NCBI RefSeq assembly: GCF_000974365.1
Contig: NZ_BAZW01000001.1
Coordinates: 248,001-312,000 of the forward strand
Direction: 5' to 3'
DNA: 64,000 bases
DNA from: Geofilum rubicundum JCM 15548
GTDB taxonomy: Bacteria > Bacteroidota > Bacteroidia > Bacteroidales > Marinilabiliaceae
Shown here: positions 1-8,034 of the stretch, in pieces
How the letters are laid out: every line of letters begins with the position of its first letter
Numbering within the stretch: position 1 is the stretch's first letter
Notes under the pieces: model-generated
Database searches by the model: none
Told to the model about the DNA's origin: nothing
The model's input: only the letters and a program-made list of their open reading frames with translations
Program-made: the position numbers and the translations under genes

Positions 1-1
1 A

Positions 2-2308
2 TACCTGGTGCATGTGCTCAAAATAGATAAAGATTGTATTTATGCCTCCATTTTTGAAGGCGATGCTGCCGATGGTGTGGCCCGTGATACGGAAGCTTAT
101 GATTTGTGGCGGACGCATTTGCCTGCCCATCGTATTATCAATGGGAATAAAAAGGATAATTTTTGGGAAATGGGGGAATCGGGGCCCTGTGGCCCTTGTT
201 CCGAGGTGCATGTCGACTTGCGGGATGCTGCCGAAAAAGCTGCAGTGCCCGGTGAGACACTGGTGAACAAGGATCATCCGGAGGTGATTGAGATCTGGAA
301 TCTGGTTTTTATACAATACAACCGCTTAGCGGATGGTTCGCTGGTGTCGCTTCCCCATCGCCACGTGGATACCGGTATGGGGTTTGAGCGTCTTTGCCGG
401 GTGATTCAGCAAAAGAAGTCCAATTACGACACCGATGTGTTTCAACCCATTATTCTAAAAATATCGGAGCTGACGGGCGTCAGGTATGGTGCTGCTGAAT
501 CATCAGACATTGCCATGCGGGTGGTGGCCGATCATTTTCGAACCATTGCTTTTGCTATTTGTGACGGACAGCTTCCTTCCAATAATAAGGCGGGCTATGT
601 GATTCGACGAATTTTACGAAGAGCGGTACGGTATTCCTATACCTTTCTGGATAAGAAGGAGCCTTTTATGGGGCAATTGATGGATGCCCTGAGGAGCACC
701 ATGGATGCGGCGTTTCCGGAGCTGGCTGCACGGCAGGATTTGATTCAGAAGGTGGTGCGGGAAGAGGAGGAGTCTTTTCTTCGGACATTGGCCACCGGTA
801 TTGTTTTACTGGACAAGATCATTCAGGAAACGAAATCGGGAGAATATCAGGTGGTTGAAGGTCGTCTGGCTTTTGAATTGTATGATACTTTTGGTTTTCC
901 GCTGGACTTAACGGAATTGATTTTGAAGGAAAACGGGCTGGTGGTGAACCGAAAAGAATTTGAGCAGGAGATGGCGGCTCAAAAAGCCCGTGCCCGGAAT
1001 GCTGCAGCTGTTGAAACGGACGACTGGGTGGTTTTGCAGGAAGATGATAAGGAAGAGTTCATTGGATATGATTTCCTCGAGGCGGATGTGCAATTGGTCA
1101 AGTACCGCAAGGTCAAGGCCAAAAACAGTGAACTTTTTCAATTGGTTTTTAATGTGACCCCGTTTTATGCGGAGGGGGGTGGACAGGTGGGTGACAGCGG
1201 ATATATTGAAGCCGGCAGAAAAAAATACGCCATTATTGATACCAAGCGGGAGAACAACCTGATTATTCACCTGAGTCGCCAACTCCCCGAGGATTTGGCT
1301 GCCACCTTTAAAGCGGTGGTAGATGGGGATAAAAGAAGAATGGTGGCCAGCCACCACACGGCCACTCATTTGTTGCACAAGGCATTGAGAAGTGTTTTGG
1401 GGGATCATGTGGAGCAAAAGGGTTCTTTGGTGCATCCGGATTATTTGCGATTTGACTTTTCGCATTTTCAGAAGTTGACCGATGAAGAAATTCGTGCTGT
1501 GGAACATGCGGTGAACCGGGAAATCAGAATGAATCTGCCGGTGAATGAACACCGGGAGTTGCCGATTTCCAAAGCCAAAGAGATGGGGGCCATGGCACTT
1601 TTTGGTGAAAAGTACGGGGATGTGGTCCGGGCCATACGTTTTGGTGAATCGGTGGAGCTTTGCGGCGGTACGCATGTTTTGGCTACCGGACAAATTGGAC
1701 TTTTCAGAATAATTAGTGAAGCTTCCGTGGCTGCAGGCATTCGTCGGATAGAAGCCGTGGTGGCCGATAAGGCTGAAGCGCTTTTTGATGCACAAACAGA
1801 TCTCCTCAAGGAGCTGGGACAAATGTTCAGGAACCAGAGCAGTTTGCGCAAAAACGTGGAAGGTTTGCTGAATGAGAACAGCGCACTGGCCAAGCAAATG
1901 GATACCTTGCGCCAAAGTGTGATGCAAATAGAAAAACGCAGTATCAGTGATGCGGCGAAAACGGTCAAGGGGGTTGTGCTTATGCAGGCGGTGGTTAAAC
2001 CGTCTTTAGTCGGAAATATGAAGGATTTGGCCTTTCAGCTGCGTGGAGAGTGTGACCATGAGATGGTGGCCGTTCTGGGAGGAGATGTGGATGGCAAGGC
2101 CCAGCTTTCGGTTATTGTTTCTGATTCCCTGGCAGAGGCCGGCGTGTTGAACGCTGTGGAGATCATCAGAGCCGTATCTCCCGCCATTCAGGGTGGTGGT
2201 GGCGGTCAGAAGTTTTTTGCGACGGCCGGTGGCAAAAATCCTTCCGGTCTCCAGAAGGCGATTGATGCGGCGCTGGTTCTCATAGAGGAGGCCCTTCAGG
2301 AAAAATAG
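2..2308 (+). CDS. alaS: Alanine--tRNA ligase, 5' end cut by window edge
   Basis: Charges tRNA-Ala with alanine in the cytoplasm and hydrolyses mischarged Ser/Gly-tRNA-Ala. The frame is open from base 2, so the true start lies outside; roughly 100 N-terminal residues are missing compared with usual AlaRS length (about 870). Visible parts in order are the end of the class II catalytic domain, the tRNA-recognition domain, the editing domain with HTATHLLHKAL and the metal-binding CGGTHV motif, and the C-terminal DHHA1-type domain with the glycine-rich GGGGGQKFFA. The gene ends at a strong bidirectional hairpin. Identification is secure. The in-frame GTG/ATG codons near base 8 are internal and not starts. 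Confidence 0.97.
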   Translation, partial: YLVHVLKIDKDCIYASIFEGDAADGVARDTEAYDLWRTHLPAHRIINGNKKDNFWEMGESGPCGPCSEVHVDLRDAAEKAAVPGETLVNKDHPEVIEIWNLVFIQYNRLADGSLVSLPHRHVDTGMGFERLCRVIQQKKSNYDTDVFQPIILKISELTGVRYGAAESSDIAMRVVADHFRTIAFAICDGQLPSNNKAGYVIRRILRRAVRYSYTFLDKKEPFMGQLMDALRSTMDAAFPELAARQDLIQKVVREEEESFLRTLATGIVLLDKIIQETKSGEYQVVEGRLAFELYDTFGFPLDLTELILKENGLVVNRKEFEQEMAAQKARARNAAAVETDDWVVLQEDDKEEFIGYDFLEADVQLVKYRKVKAKNSELFQLVFNVTPFYAEGGGQVGDSGYIEAGRKKYAIIDTKRENNLIIHLSRQLPEDLAATFKAVVDGDKRRMVASHHTATHLLHKALRSVLGDHVEQKGSLVHPDYLRFDFSHFQKLTDEEIRAVEHAVNREIRMNLPVNEHRELPISKAKEMGAMALFGEKYGDVVRAIRFGESVELCGGTHVLATGQIGLFRIISEASVAAGIRRIEAVVADKAEALFDAQTDLLKELGQMFRNQSSLRKNVEGLLNENSALAKQMDTLRQSVMQIEKRSISDAAKTVKGVVLMQAVVKPSLVGNMKDLAFQLRGECDHEMVAVLGGDVDGKAQLSVIVSDSLAEAGVLNAVEIIRAVSPAIQGGGGGQKFFATAGGKNPSGLQKAIDAALVLIEEALQEK

Positions 2309-2329
2309 TTCATGGGGAATGCCTTGAAT

Positions 2330-2357
2330 AAAAAAGCCGGCTCAGCCGGCTTTTTTT
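2330..2357. terminator. Bidirectional rho-independent terminator
   Basis: A-run, GCCGGC, loop TCA, GCCGGC, T-run. It sits between the convergent ends of alaS (+) and the CapA-like gene (-) and has A and T tracts on both sides, so it can serve both strands. Confidence 0.9.
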
Positions 2358-2358
2358 G

Positions 2359-3453
2359 TTACAATAAGGGCCATTCTTCCCTGGCTTCCGGAATGTTGGT
2401 GTTGTTTTTCATCACTTCCCTTGCCTTTAGAAGGTAGCTGTTCATGCCCTCCCAGCCATGGGGCACAAAGTCGGGAACCCCCTGCTGAGAATATATGGAG
2501 GCAGGTAGAATATAATATTTTTTCTTTCCAGCCTCTATAGGGGTGTGCACCCAGGTCAACATGTGCTCGGCTTTGGTAATGCGGGTGGTGTCAGCCGCTT
2601 TGGAAAGTTCAATACGCACCATGGCACCGCCGTCGGTATAGGCTTTGCGTTGATTGGAGACAAAATTACCCAGGGAATAAACCACCAATTGCTCTTTTCC
2701 TTCCGCATTGACCGTGAGGTGCATGGGCTGAACCACATGCGGGTGAGAGCCAATGATGATGTCGGCTCCCTGGTCAAACAGAAAGGCAGCGGTCTCTTGC
2801 TGCATGAGGTCGGGTACGGTTTGGTACTCCTTACCCCAATGAATAAATACGATGATTTTATCAGGGTTCAGTGCTTGGGCCTTATGGATGTGTTCCGTGA
2901 TTTCTGACTTATTAATGTGGTTGACAAGGTTGGGCTGTTGAACACGGATGCCATTGGTGCCATAGGTATAGTTCAACAGGGCCAGACGGATCCCTTCAAT
3001 ATGGATGAGTTTAGGGTTGTGCAGATGGAAATCTGCACTGTCCTTGAAGGTGCCTGTGCGCACAAAATAAAGCTCTTCCAGGATGTCGATGGTACGCTCC
3101 ATTCCGCGTCGGCCTTTGTCGTACGAATGGTTGTTGGCGGTCACCAATGTATTGACCCCTGCTTCTTTCAGGGCCTGGCCCAGTTCGTCCGGAGAGGTGA
3201 AGGCCGGATATCCGGCATACGGCGGGCCGGCCAGGGTGACCTCCAGATTGCCGGTCACGATATGGGCCGATCGAAAGGTGGGTTCAATATACCGGAAACA
3301 GGAACTGTAGTCATAGGAATCATCCGCTTGTCGGGCACTTTCTATTTGTGCCCCATGGCCCATAATGTCCCCAAAAAACAGCAAGGAAACGTCCTGGGGC
3401 CGCAAGTGGCCAGAACCGGCAAAGAGAATAAATATTAAGAGTACGGTACGCAT
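2359..3453 (-). CDS. CapA-family secreted metallophosphatase-like protein
   Basis: 364 residues with an N-terminal hydrophobic signal segment of about 18 residues, so probably exported. The PGA_cap/CapA fold motifs appear in order: FFGDIMGHG, GNLEVTLAG, TANNHSYDKGRRG, FIHWGKEY, GSHPHVVQP and YSLGNFVSN. These are the metal-ligand motifs of calcineurin-like phosphoesterases. CapA was named from poly-gamma-glutamate capsule synthesis in Bacillus, but most Bacteroidota homologues stand alone without capB/capC, as here, so the substrate is unknown. Likely monocistronic; it ends in the terminator shared with alaS. Confidence 0.85.
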   Translation of the reverse strand: MRTVLLIFILFAGSGHLRPQDVSLLFFGDIMGHGAQIESARQADDSYDYSSCFRYIEPTFRSAHIVTGNLEVTLAGPPYAGYPAFTSPDELGQALKEAGVNTLVTANNHSYDKGRRGMERTIDILEELYFVRTGTFKDSADFHLHNPKLIHIEGIRLALLNYTYGTNGIRVQQPNLVNHINKSEITEHIHKAQALNPDKIIVFIHWGKEYQTVPDLMQQETAAFLFDQGADIIIGSHPHVVQPMHLTVNAEGKEQLVVYSLGNFVSNQRKAYTDGGAMVRIELSKAADTTRITKAEHMLTWVHTPIEAGKKKYYILPASIYSQQGVPDFVPHGWEGMNSYLLKAREVMKNNTNIPEAREEWPLL

Positions 3454-3614
3454 ATCATGGTTTTAAAGATAAGAGGTCATACGGATTTTTCCCGGTTTTG
3501 TTGTCTGTTTAAAAAATTTTGTCTTTTTTCACACGCTTTTTTATCTTTAGTGTAAATGGTAGAAAGGTGAGCAGAAGGAAGGGATAATCAGTAAATATAA
3601 TATAATTTGCGCGT

Positions 3615-5432
3615 ATGACTATTGAAAGGACTTTTGATTTGCTTGAGAATCTGAGGCAGAATCATAACAGGCCGGATGTGTTGGTGGCCAAGCGGGAGGG
3701 ACAATGGATCAAATTCAGTGCAGAGGATTACAGTCGCACGGCCAAACGGTTTAGTTATGGCCTGATGTCCAAAGGATTTAAAAAAGGCGATAAGATTGCA
3801 ACCATATCGAATAACCGGCCTGAATGGAACATGGTGGATATGGGCATGTCGATGTTGGGGGTGGTGCATGTGCCCATTTACCCCACTTTGGGGGAAGAAG
3901 AATTCAAATACATCCTTCAGCATTCGGATGCCCGAATGCTCCTGGTCTCGGATAAAGCACTGTATAACAAGTTAAAGCCCATTGTGGATGAACTCGAGAA
4001 TTTGACGTTTATCTTCACCTTTAATTTTTATGAGGATATACCCCATTGGGGAGAAATCACCAGAATTGGTGAAAATGCCCGGGTTAAGTGCAAGGATGAA
4101 TTGAAGGCCATACGCGATCAGATCAGTCCGGATGACCTGGTGTCCATTATTTATACCTCGGGAACCACCGGCATGCCCAAAGGGGTGATGCTGAGTCACC
4201 GGAACTTTATAAGCAATGTGATGGCGACATCCAGTCTTTATCCTTTGAATCCGGGCGATCGTATTTTAAGTTTTTTGCCACTTTGTCATGTTTTTGAAAG
4301 AATGGTGAATTACCTCTTTCAGTATAAAGGGTGCAGTGTTCATTACGCAGAAAGCATTGGTACGCTTTCGCAAAATATGGTAGAAATTCAGGCGAATGCT
4401 TTCGCAACGGTTCCAAGGGTTATTGAGCGTATCTATGACCGCATTGTCTCTAAGGGGGAAGATTTAACCGGACTGAAGCGCCTTATTTTCTTTCAGGCGT
4501 TGAAGTTGGGTGAAAAGTACCGGGTAAATGGGAAACATCATTTTTGGTACGGCTTTAGATTGAAATTGGCGCGTAAACTGGTCTTCTCCAAATGGCAGAA
4601 GGCCTTTGGAGGTCAACTAAGATTCGTGGTGTCCGGAGGAGCTGCATTGCAGCCTCGTTTAAGCCGCCTGTTTTTTGCTGCGGGTATTCCCTTGCTCGAA
4701 GGGTACGGCCTCACCGAAACTTCTCCTGTAATTGCCGTGAACCACTTAAGTAAGCCTGATAGCCTCTATATTGGCACAGTTGGCCCCGTATTAAACAATG
4801 TGGAAGTGAAAATTGATGAGGACGGGGAGATTTTGGTAAAAGGCCCCAATGTCATGCTGGGCTATTACAAGGCCCCCGAAGCGACAGAAGAAGTGATTGA
4901 TAAGGACGGATGGTTTCATACGGGGGATATAGGCCGGTTCGTAAAAGACAAATTTCTTAAGATAACGGATCGAAAAAAGGAGATGTTTAAAACATCCAGT
5001 GGTAAATACATTGCTCCTCAAATGATTGAGAACATGCTTAAGGAGTCTTTTTTTATTGAGCAGGTGATGGTGGTGGGTGAAAATGAAAAGTTTGCCAGTG
5101 CTCTGTTACTGCCTAATTTTGAATACCTGCACGGGTGGGCCCACGACCACAGGATTCATTTTCGCGATAACCGGGAGTTAATTACGCTTCCCAAAGTGTT
5201 GAAGAAGTTTCAGAAAGAGGTAGATACTTACAACAGACAGTTGGGAAAACATGAGCAGATAAAGCGCTTTAGGCTGGTTTTTGAAGATTGGACTGCAAAT
5301 ACCGGTGAACTTTCACCTACATTGAAGTTGCGAAGACGTACACTTTATAAGAAATATGCCCATGTGTTAAGGGAGATTTATGCCTACTCTGAAGGCGAAG
5401 AGAACAGGGGGAAACATAAATTTGAGGAATAG
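3615..5432 (+). CDS. Long-chain fatty-acid--CoA ligase (AMP-binding)
   Basis: 605 residues, the normal size for FAA1/FadD-type acyl-CoA synthetases. It activates a free fatty acid with ATP to an acyl-adenylate and then to acyl-CoA. The P-loop-like AMP-binding motif YTSGTTGMPKG lies near residue 180, the LLEGYGLTETSP motif near 360 and the hinge GWFHTGDIG near 440, followed by ITDRKKEMFKTSSGK, which contains the adenylation-domain lysine region. No other beta-oxidation gene is adjacent. Start chosen at the ATG giving MTIERTFDLL, the usual family N-terminus. Confidence 0.93.
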   Translation: MTIERTFDLLENLRQNHNRPDVLVAKREGQWIKFSAEDYSRTAKRFSYGLMSKGFKKGDKIATISNNRPEWNMVDMGMSMLGVVHVPIYPTLGEEEFKYILQHSDARMLLVSDKALYNKLKPIVDELENLTFIFTFNFYEDIPHWGEITRIGENARVKCKDELKAIRDQISPDDLVSIIYTSGTTGMPKGVMLSHRNFISNVMATSSLYPLNPGDRILSFLPLCHVFERMVNYLFQYKGCSVHYAESIGTLSQNMVEIQANAFATVPRVIERIYDRIVSKGEDLTGLKRLIFFQALKLGEKYRVNGKHHFWYGFRLKLARKLVFSKWQKAFGGQLRFVVSGGAALQPRLSRLFFAAGIPLLEGYGLTETSPVIAVNHLSKPDSLYIGTVGPVLNNVEVKIDEDGEILVKGPNVMLGYYKAPEATEEVIDKDGWFHTGDIGRFVKDKFLKITDRKKEMFKTSSGKYIAPQMIENMLKESFFIEQVMVVGENEKFASALLLPNFEYLHGWAHDHRIHFRDNRELITLPKVLKKFQKEVDTYNRQLGKHEQIKRFRLVFEDWTANTGELSPTLKLRRRTLYKKYAHVLREIYAYSEGEENRGKHKFEE

Positions 5433-5499
5433 AATTAAGGGGGATAGCATTGTTTTTCAGGATGTTTTTAAAGGCGGGTTATTTTTTTAAGATTTTTTA

Positions 5500-5528
5500 T
5501 TGCTTTCTTGAAAATTATTTTACCTTTG
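5500..5528 (+). promoter_or_regulatory. Predicted promoter of the cold-shock gene
   Basis: TTG at 5500-5502 and TACCTTTG at 5521-5528 with an 18-base spacer match the Bacteroidota -33/-7 pattern. Transcription would start about 20 bases before the cold-shock ORF, giving a short leader. Confidence 0.6.
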
Positions 5529-5556
5529 AAGTATCTAATTATTTTATTACAAAGTT

Positions 5557-5748
5557 ATGAACAAAGGAATCGTAAAATTTTTTAATGACACCAAAGGATT
5601 CGGTTTTATTAAAGATGAAGAATCAGGAGAAGAATACTTCGTACATGTGTCTGGTTTGGTAGACAAAATCAGAGAAAACGATGAAGTAACGTATGACCTT
5701 CAGGAAGGCAGAAAAGGTCTTAACGCGGTAAATGTTAAACTGGCTTAG
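5557..5748 (+). CDS. Cold-shock domain protein
   Basis: 63 residues, a single OB-fold cold-shock domain that binds single-stranded RNA/DNA and acts as an RNA chaperone. RNP1 is seen as KGFGFIK and RNP2 as YFVHVS. It starts MNKGIVKFF like most CspA-family members. Monocistronic, with its own promoter and a terminator just downstream. Which CspA paralogue it is cannot be told from sequence. Confidence 0.95.
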   Translation: MNKGIVKFFNDTKGFGFIKDEESGEEYFVHVSGLVDKIRENDEVTYDLQEGRKGLNAVNVKLA

Positions 5749-5776
5749 TTATAATCAATTATAACTTCCGAGATTT

Positions 5777-5810
5777 AAAGAGCTGTTTCCAATGGAGATG
5801 GCTCTTTTTT
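5777..5810 (+). terminator. Terminator after the cold-shock gene
   Basis: AAAGAGC pairs with GCTCTTT, with an additional short inner TCC/GGA pairing, followed by a T-run. It lies about 30 bases after the stop codon. Confidence 0.75.
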
Positions 5811-5824
5811 GATGGTGTAAAAGA

Positions 5825-5984
5825 GTGTTTTTCTGACGAGCATAACGCCGTATTTGTCGGTTTATAACTATTTTTGATAATAAAGCGACAAAGACAAGGC
5901 TTGCGAAGTCAGAAAAGACGGAGTTTAACTTGTATAAATGAGTATTTTTCTGACGAGCATAACGCCGTATTTGTCGGTTTATTT
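5825..5984. repeat. Three-copy alternating inverted/direct repeat array
   Basis: A 38-base sequence occurs identically at 5828-5865 and 5945-5982; each copy runs from TTTTTCTGAC to TCGGTTTAT. Between them, at about 5878-5922, lies an imperfect inverted copy: read on the minus strand it begins TCTTTTCTGAC and ends TTTGTCGCTTTAT. The middle copy can therefore pair either with the left copy or with the right copy, forming two mutually exclusive hairpins. The array fills the gap between the convergent cold-shock and thioredoxin genes. It resembles a REP/BIME-type intergenic repeat; no protein can be supported in it. See findings. Confidence 0.85.
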
Positions 5985-5993
5985 CAAAAAATA

Positions 5994-6323
5994 TTAGTCG
6001 AAAAAGAGGTGGTAAGGCCGCGACAAGGCTCCTTCCAATTCCTGAAGCCCGATGTTGCGACTGAAACGGTAGGTTTCTTTTCCTTCAAACCAAACAATGA
6101 TGGTGGGGACCGCAAAAACCGACTGAGAGGCTGCTATTTCAGGGGCGTTTTTGGTATCGCAGTAGAGGGCTTTTATTTTGGGAAATTGGTCGGCCAGTAA
6201 TGCTTCGACCTTTGGTTTCAGAACCTTGCAAACGTTGCACTGCTCGTGCGAGAAATAGGCCAGCACGGCGGCTTCCTGCCGGATGATGGCTTCAAACCTT
6301 TCCGTTGATGCTACGTTTTCCAT
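5994..6323 (-). CDS. Thioredoxin-family protein
   Basis: 109 residues, a single thioredoxin fold without signal peptide, so cytoplasmic. The redox motif is CNVC in FSHEQCNVCKVLKP near residue 29, in place of the classical CGPC, and the cis-proline region is seen as FAVPTIIVW. Members of this type are general disulfide reductases or YbbN-like proteins; the substrate is unknown. It lies 3 bases downstream of ispF and is probably the last gene of the porU-porV-ispF operon. Its 3' end touches the repeat array. Confidence 0.85.
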   Translation of the reverse strand: MENVASTERFEAIIRQEAAVLAYFSHEQCNVCKVLKPKVEALLADQFPKIKALYCDTKNAPEIAASQSVFAVPTIIVWFEGKETYRFSRNIGLQELEGALSRPYHLFFD

Positions 6324-6326
6324 GAT

Positions 6327-6818
6327 TCAAACTTTGTAAATGAGTACCGTTGCGTAGGCGGATATGCCCTCTCCCGTGCCGACAAAGCCCATTTTTTCGG
6401 TGGTGGTGGCTTTAATGGATATTTGTGAGAGGTCCAGTTTCATGACCCCTGACAGGGCGGTCTGCATGTTTGGGATGAAGGGGTTTATTTTGGGCAATTG
6501 GAGGCAGATGGTGCTGTCAATGTTGCCGACTTCATAAGCATGACTGCGTAACAAGGCCATGGTTTTTTCCAAAAGGATTTTGCTGTCAATGCCTTTCAGC
6601 GAAGGGTCTGTATCGGGAAAGTGGTAGCCAATATCCCTTAAATTGGCCGCCCCCAAAAGGGCGTCGCAAATGGCATGAATCAAAACGTCCCCGTCAGAAT
6701 GGCCCACAGAACCTTTTTCGAAGGGAATCTCAATACCCCCTACCCATAAACGGTAACCAGAAGCGAGTTGGTGGACATCATAGCCCATGCCAACCCGCCA
6801 ATTCATATCTTTTGTCAT
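6327..6818 (-). CDS. ispF: 2-C-methyl-D-erythritol 2,4-cyclodiphosphate synthase
   Basis: 163 residues. It converts CDP-ME 2-phosphate to ME-cPP in the non-mevalonate (MEP) isoprenoid pathway. Signature motifs are MGYDVHQL (metal ligands Asp and His), HSDGDVLIHAICDALLGAA, DIGYHFPDTD and the C-terminal TTTEKMGFVGTGEGI. An alternative ATG at 6806 (MNWRVGMGYD) would remove four residues and fits the family N-terminus slightly better. It lies 23 bases after porV on the same strand and is presumably cotranscribed with it. Confidence 0.96.
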   Translation of the reverse strand: MTKDMNWRVGMGYDVHQLASGYRLWVGGIEIPFEKGSVGHSDGDVLIHAICDALLGAANLRDIGYHFPDTDPSLKGIDSKILLEKTMALLRSHAYEVGNIDSTICLQLPKINPFIPNMQTALSGVMKLDLSQISIKATTTEKMGFVGTGEGISAYATVLIYKV

Positions 6819-6841
6819 TCAATACAATCAATAAAGGATAA

Positions 6842-7989
6842 TTAATCCAGGTCAATGCCTAAGGTGAAGCGAATGGTATTGGCCAGTGGATTGTTTTGGA
6901 CCACCGGAATGATGTAAGAAGCATCCAGCGTCATCATGTTGAATTTTAATCCCAGACCGGCTGTGAAATGCTTTCGGTTACCTTTGTTTTCATGTTCATG
7001 AAAATACCCGGCCCTTAACGCAAATTGACCATCGTACCAGTATTCGGCTCCCAATGCATAGCTGATTTCCTGCAGCTCTTCTTCCATGCCCCCCGGGGCA
7101 TCTGAAAAAGAACGGAACATGGCTTTGGTCACCGACATGTCCTGATATTCTCTGGCATAATCATCGGCTGTGCCATCTTCCGGTGAAAATCCGGGTGTTG
7201 GTACCAGCAGTTTGTTCAAGTCCAGATTGAAACTGACTTTGTTATAGGCGTCCAGTTCTGAGTCGAGCGAAACGCCCAGACGCATATTGGTGGGGATGAA
7301 CTGGTTGTTGACACCATCGTAGGATATCTTGTTACCTATATTGGAAACATTGATACCAGCAGCCAGCTGCGAGCTTTCTCCCATGATATTGGTGGGTGTG
7401 CGAAAATAAAAGGCCAAATCGGCGGCAAAGGAATTCCCGGGATTCATATCTTCCTGCATGGTATTAAGGTCCGAACGAATGTACCGGAAGGCCACGGAGC
7501 CGGAAAACCGTTCGGAAAGCAAACGGCTGTAGGCCAAATCTAAGGCGAATTCATTGGGCTTAACCTGAAAGCCAGTCTCTTCGGCAGTCGTTCGGTAGGT
7601 AATTTCACCCAAGGTGAAATAGCGAACAGAGGCGCTCAACACCTGCATCTCATCCAAACGCATAAAACCGGTGAGGTAATACATATTGATATCGTTCACC
7701 AATTTACGCAGCCAGGGGGTGTAGGACATGGAGGCGCCCATGTCGTATTCGATGAAGGCAAATTTGGCCGGGTTCCAGTGCTGAGAATTCATGTCGGGAG
7801 TAGAAGCCACACCGGCATTACCCATGGCACCCGCCTTGAATCGGGTGTTATGCCTATGAAAGGCACCGCTGTGTTGATAATATTGACCTGTCCGCTCAAT
7901 TCTGAATAATCCACCTGACCGAAACTGCCTGTTGAAAAAGTTAGGAATAGAATCATTATCGCAGAGAACTGCTTCAAAAATAACTTCAT
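6842..7989 (-). CDS. porV: Type IX secretion outer-membrane protein PorV (frame break near 7834)
   Basis: PorV/LptO is an outer-membrane beta-barrel that shuttles type IX cargo to the PorU sortase. A signal peptide (MKLFLKQFSAIMILFLTF) is followed by NTAVPFIGITPDSR; the conserved AGAMGNAGVASTPDMNSQHWNPAKFAF block continues in the next frame. One missing base in the GGC/GCC run at about 7833-7835 explains this: restoring it gives S-R-A-G-A-M and a 382-residue protein of normal length that ends in a barrel strand (NTIRFTLGIDLD). The gene lies 45 bases after porU, the standard order. I take the break as sequence error; if real, type IX secretion would be lost. Confidence 0.93.
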
Positions 7990-8034
7990 GAGTTTTTTAT
8001 TAGTTGGTGATACAATCGTTTTATTGTTTCTGTT

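Noticed and set aside
908-1968. Long open frames antisense to alaS (up to 339 codons)
   Set aside because: They lie wholly inside alaS, have no recognisable domain and reflect codon bias of the real gene. The same holds for the other long antisense frames, for example 3073-3573 inside lolD and 11500-11775 inside porU.
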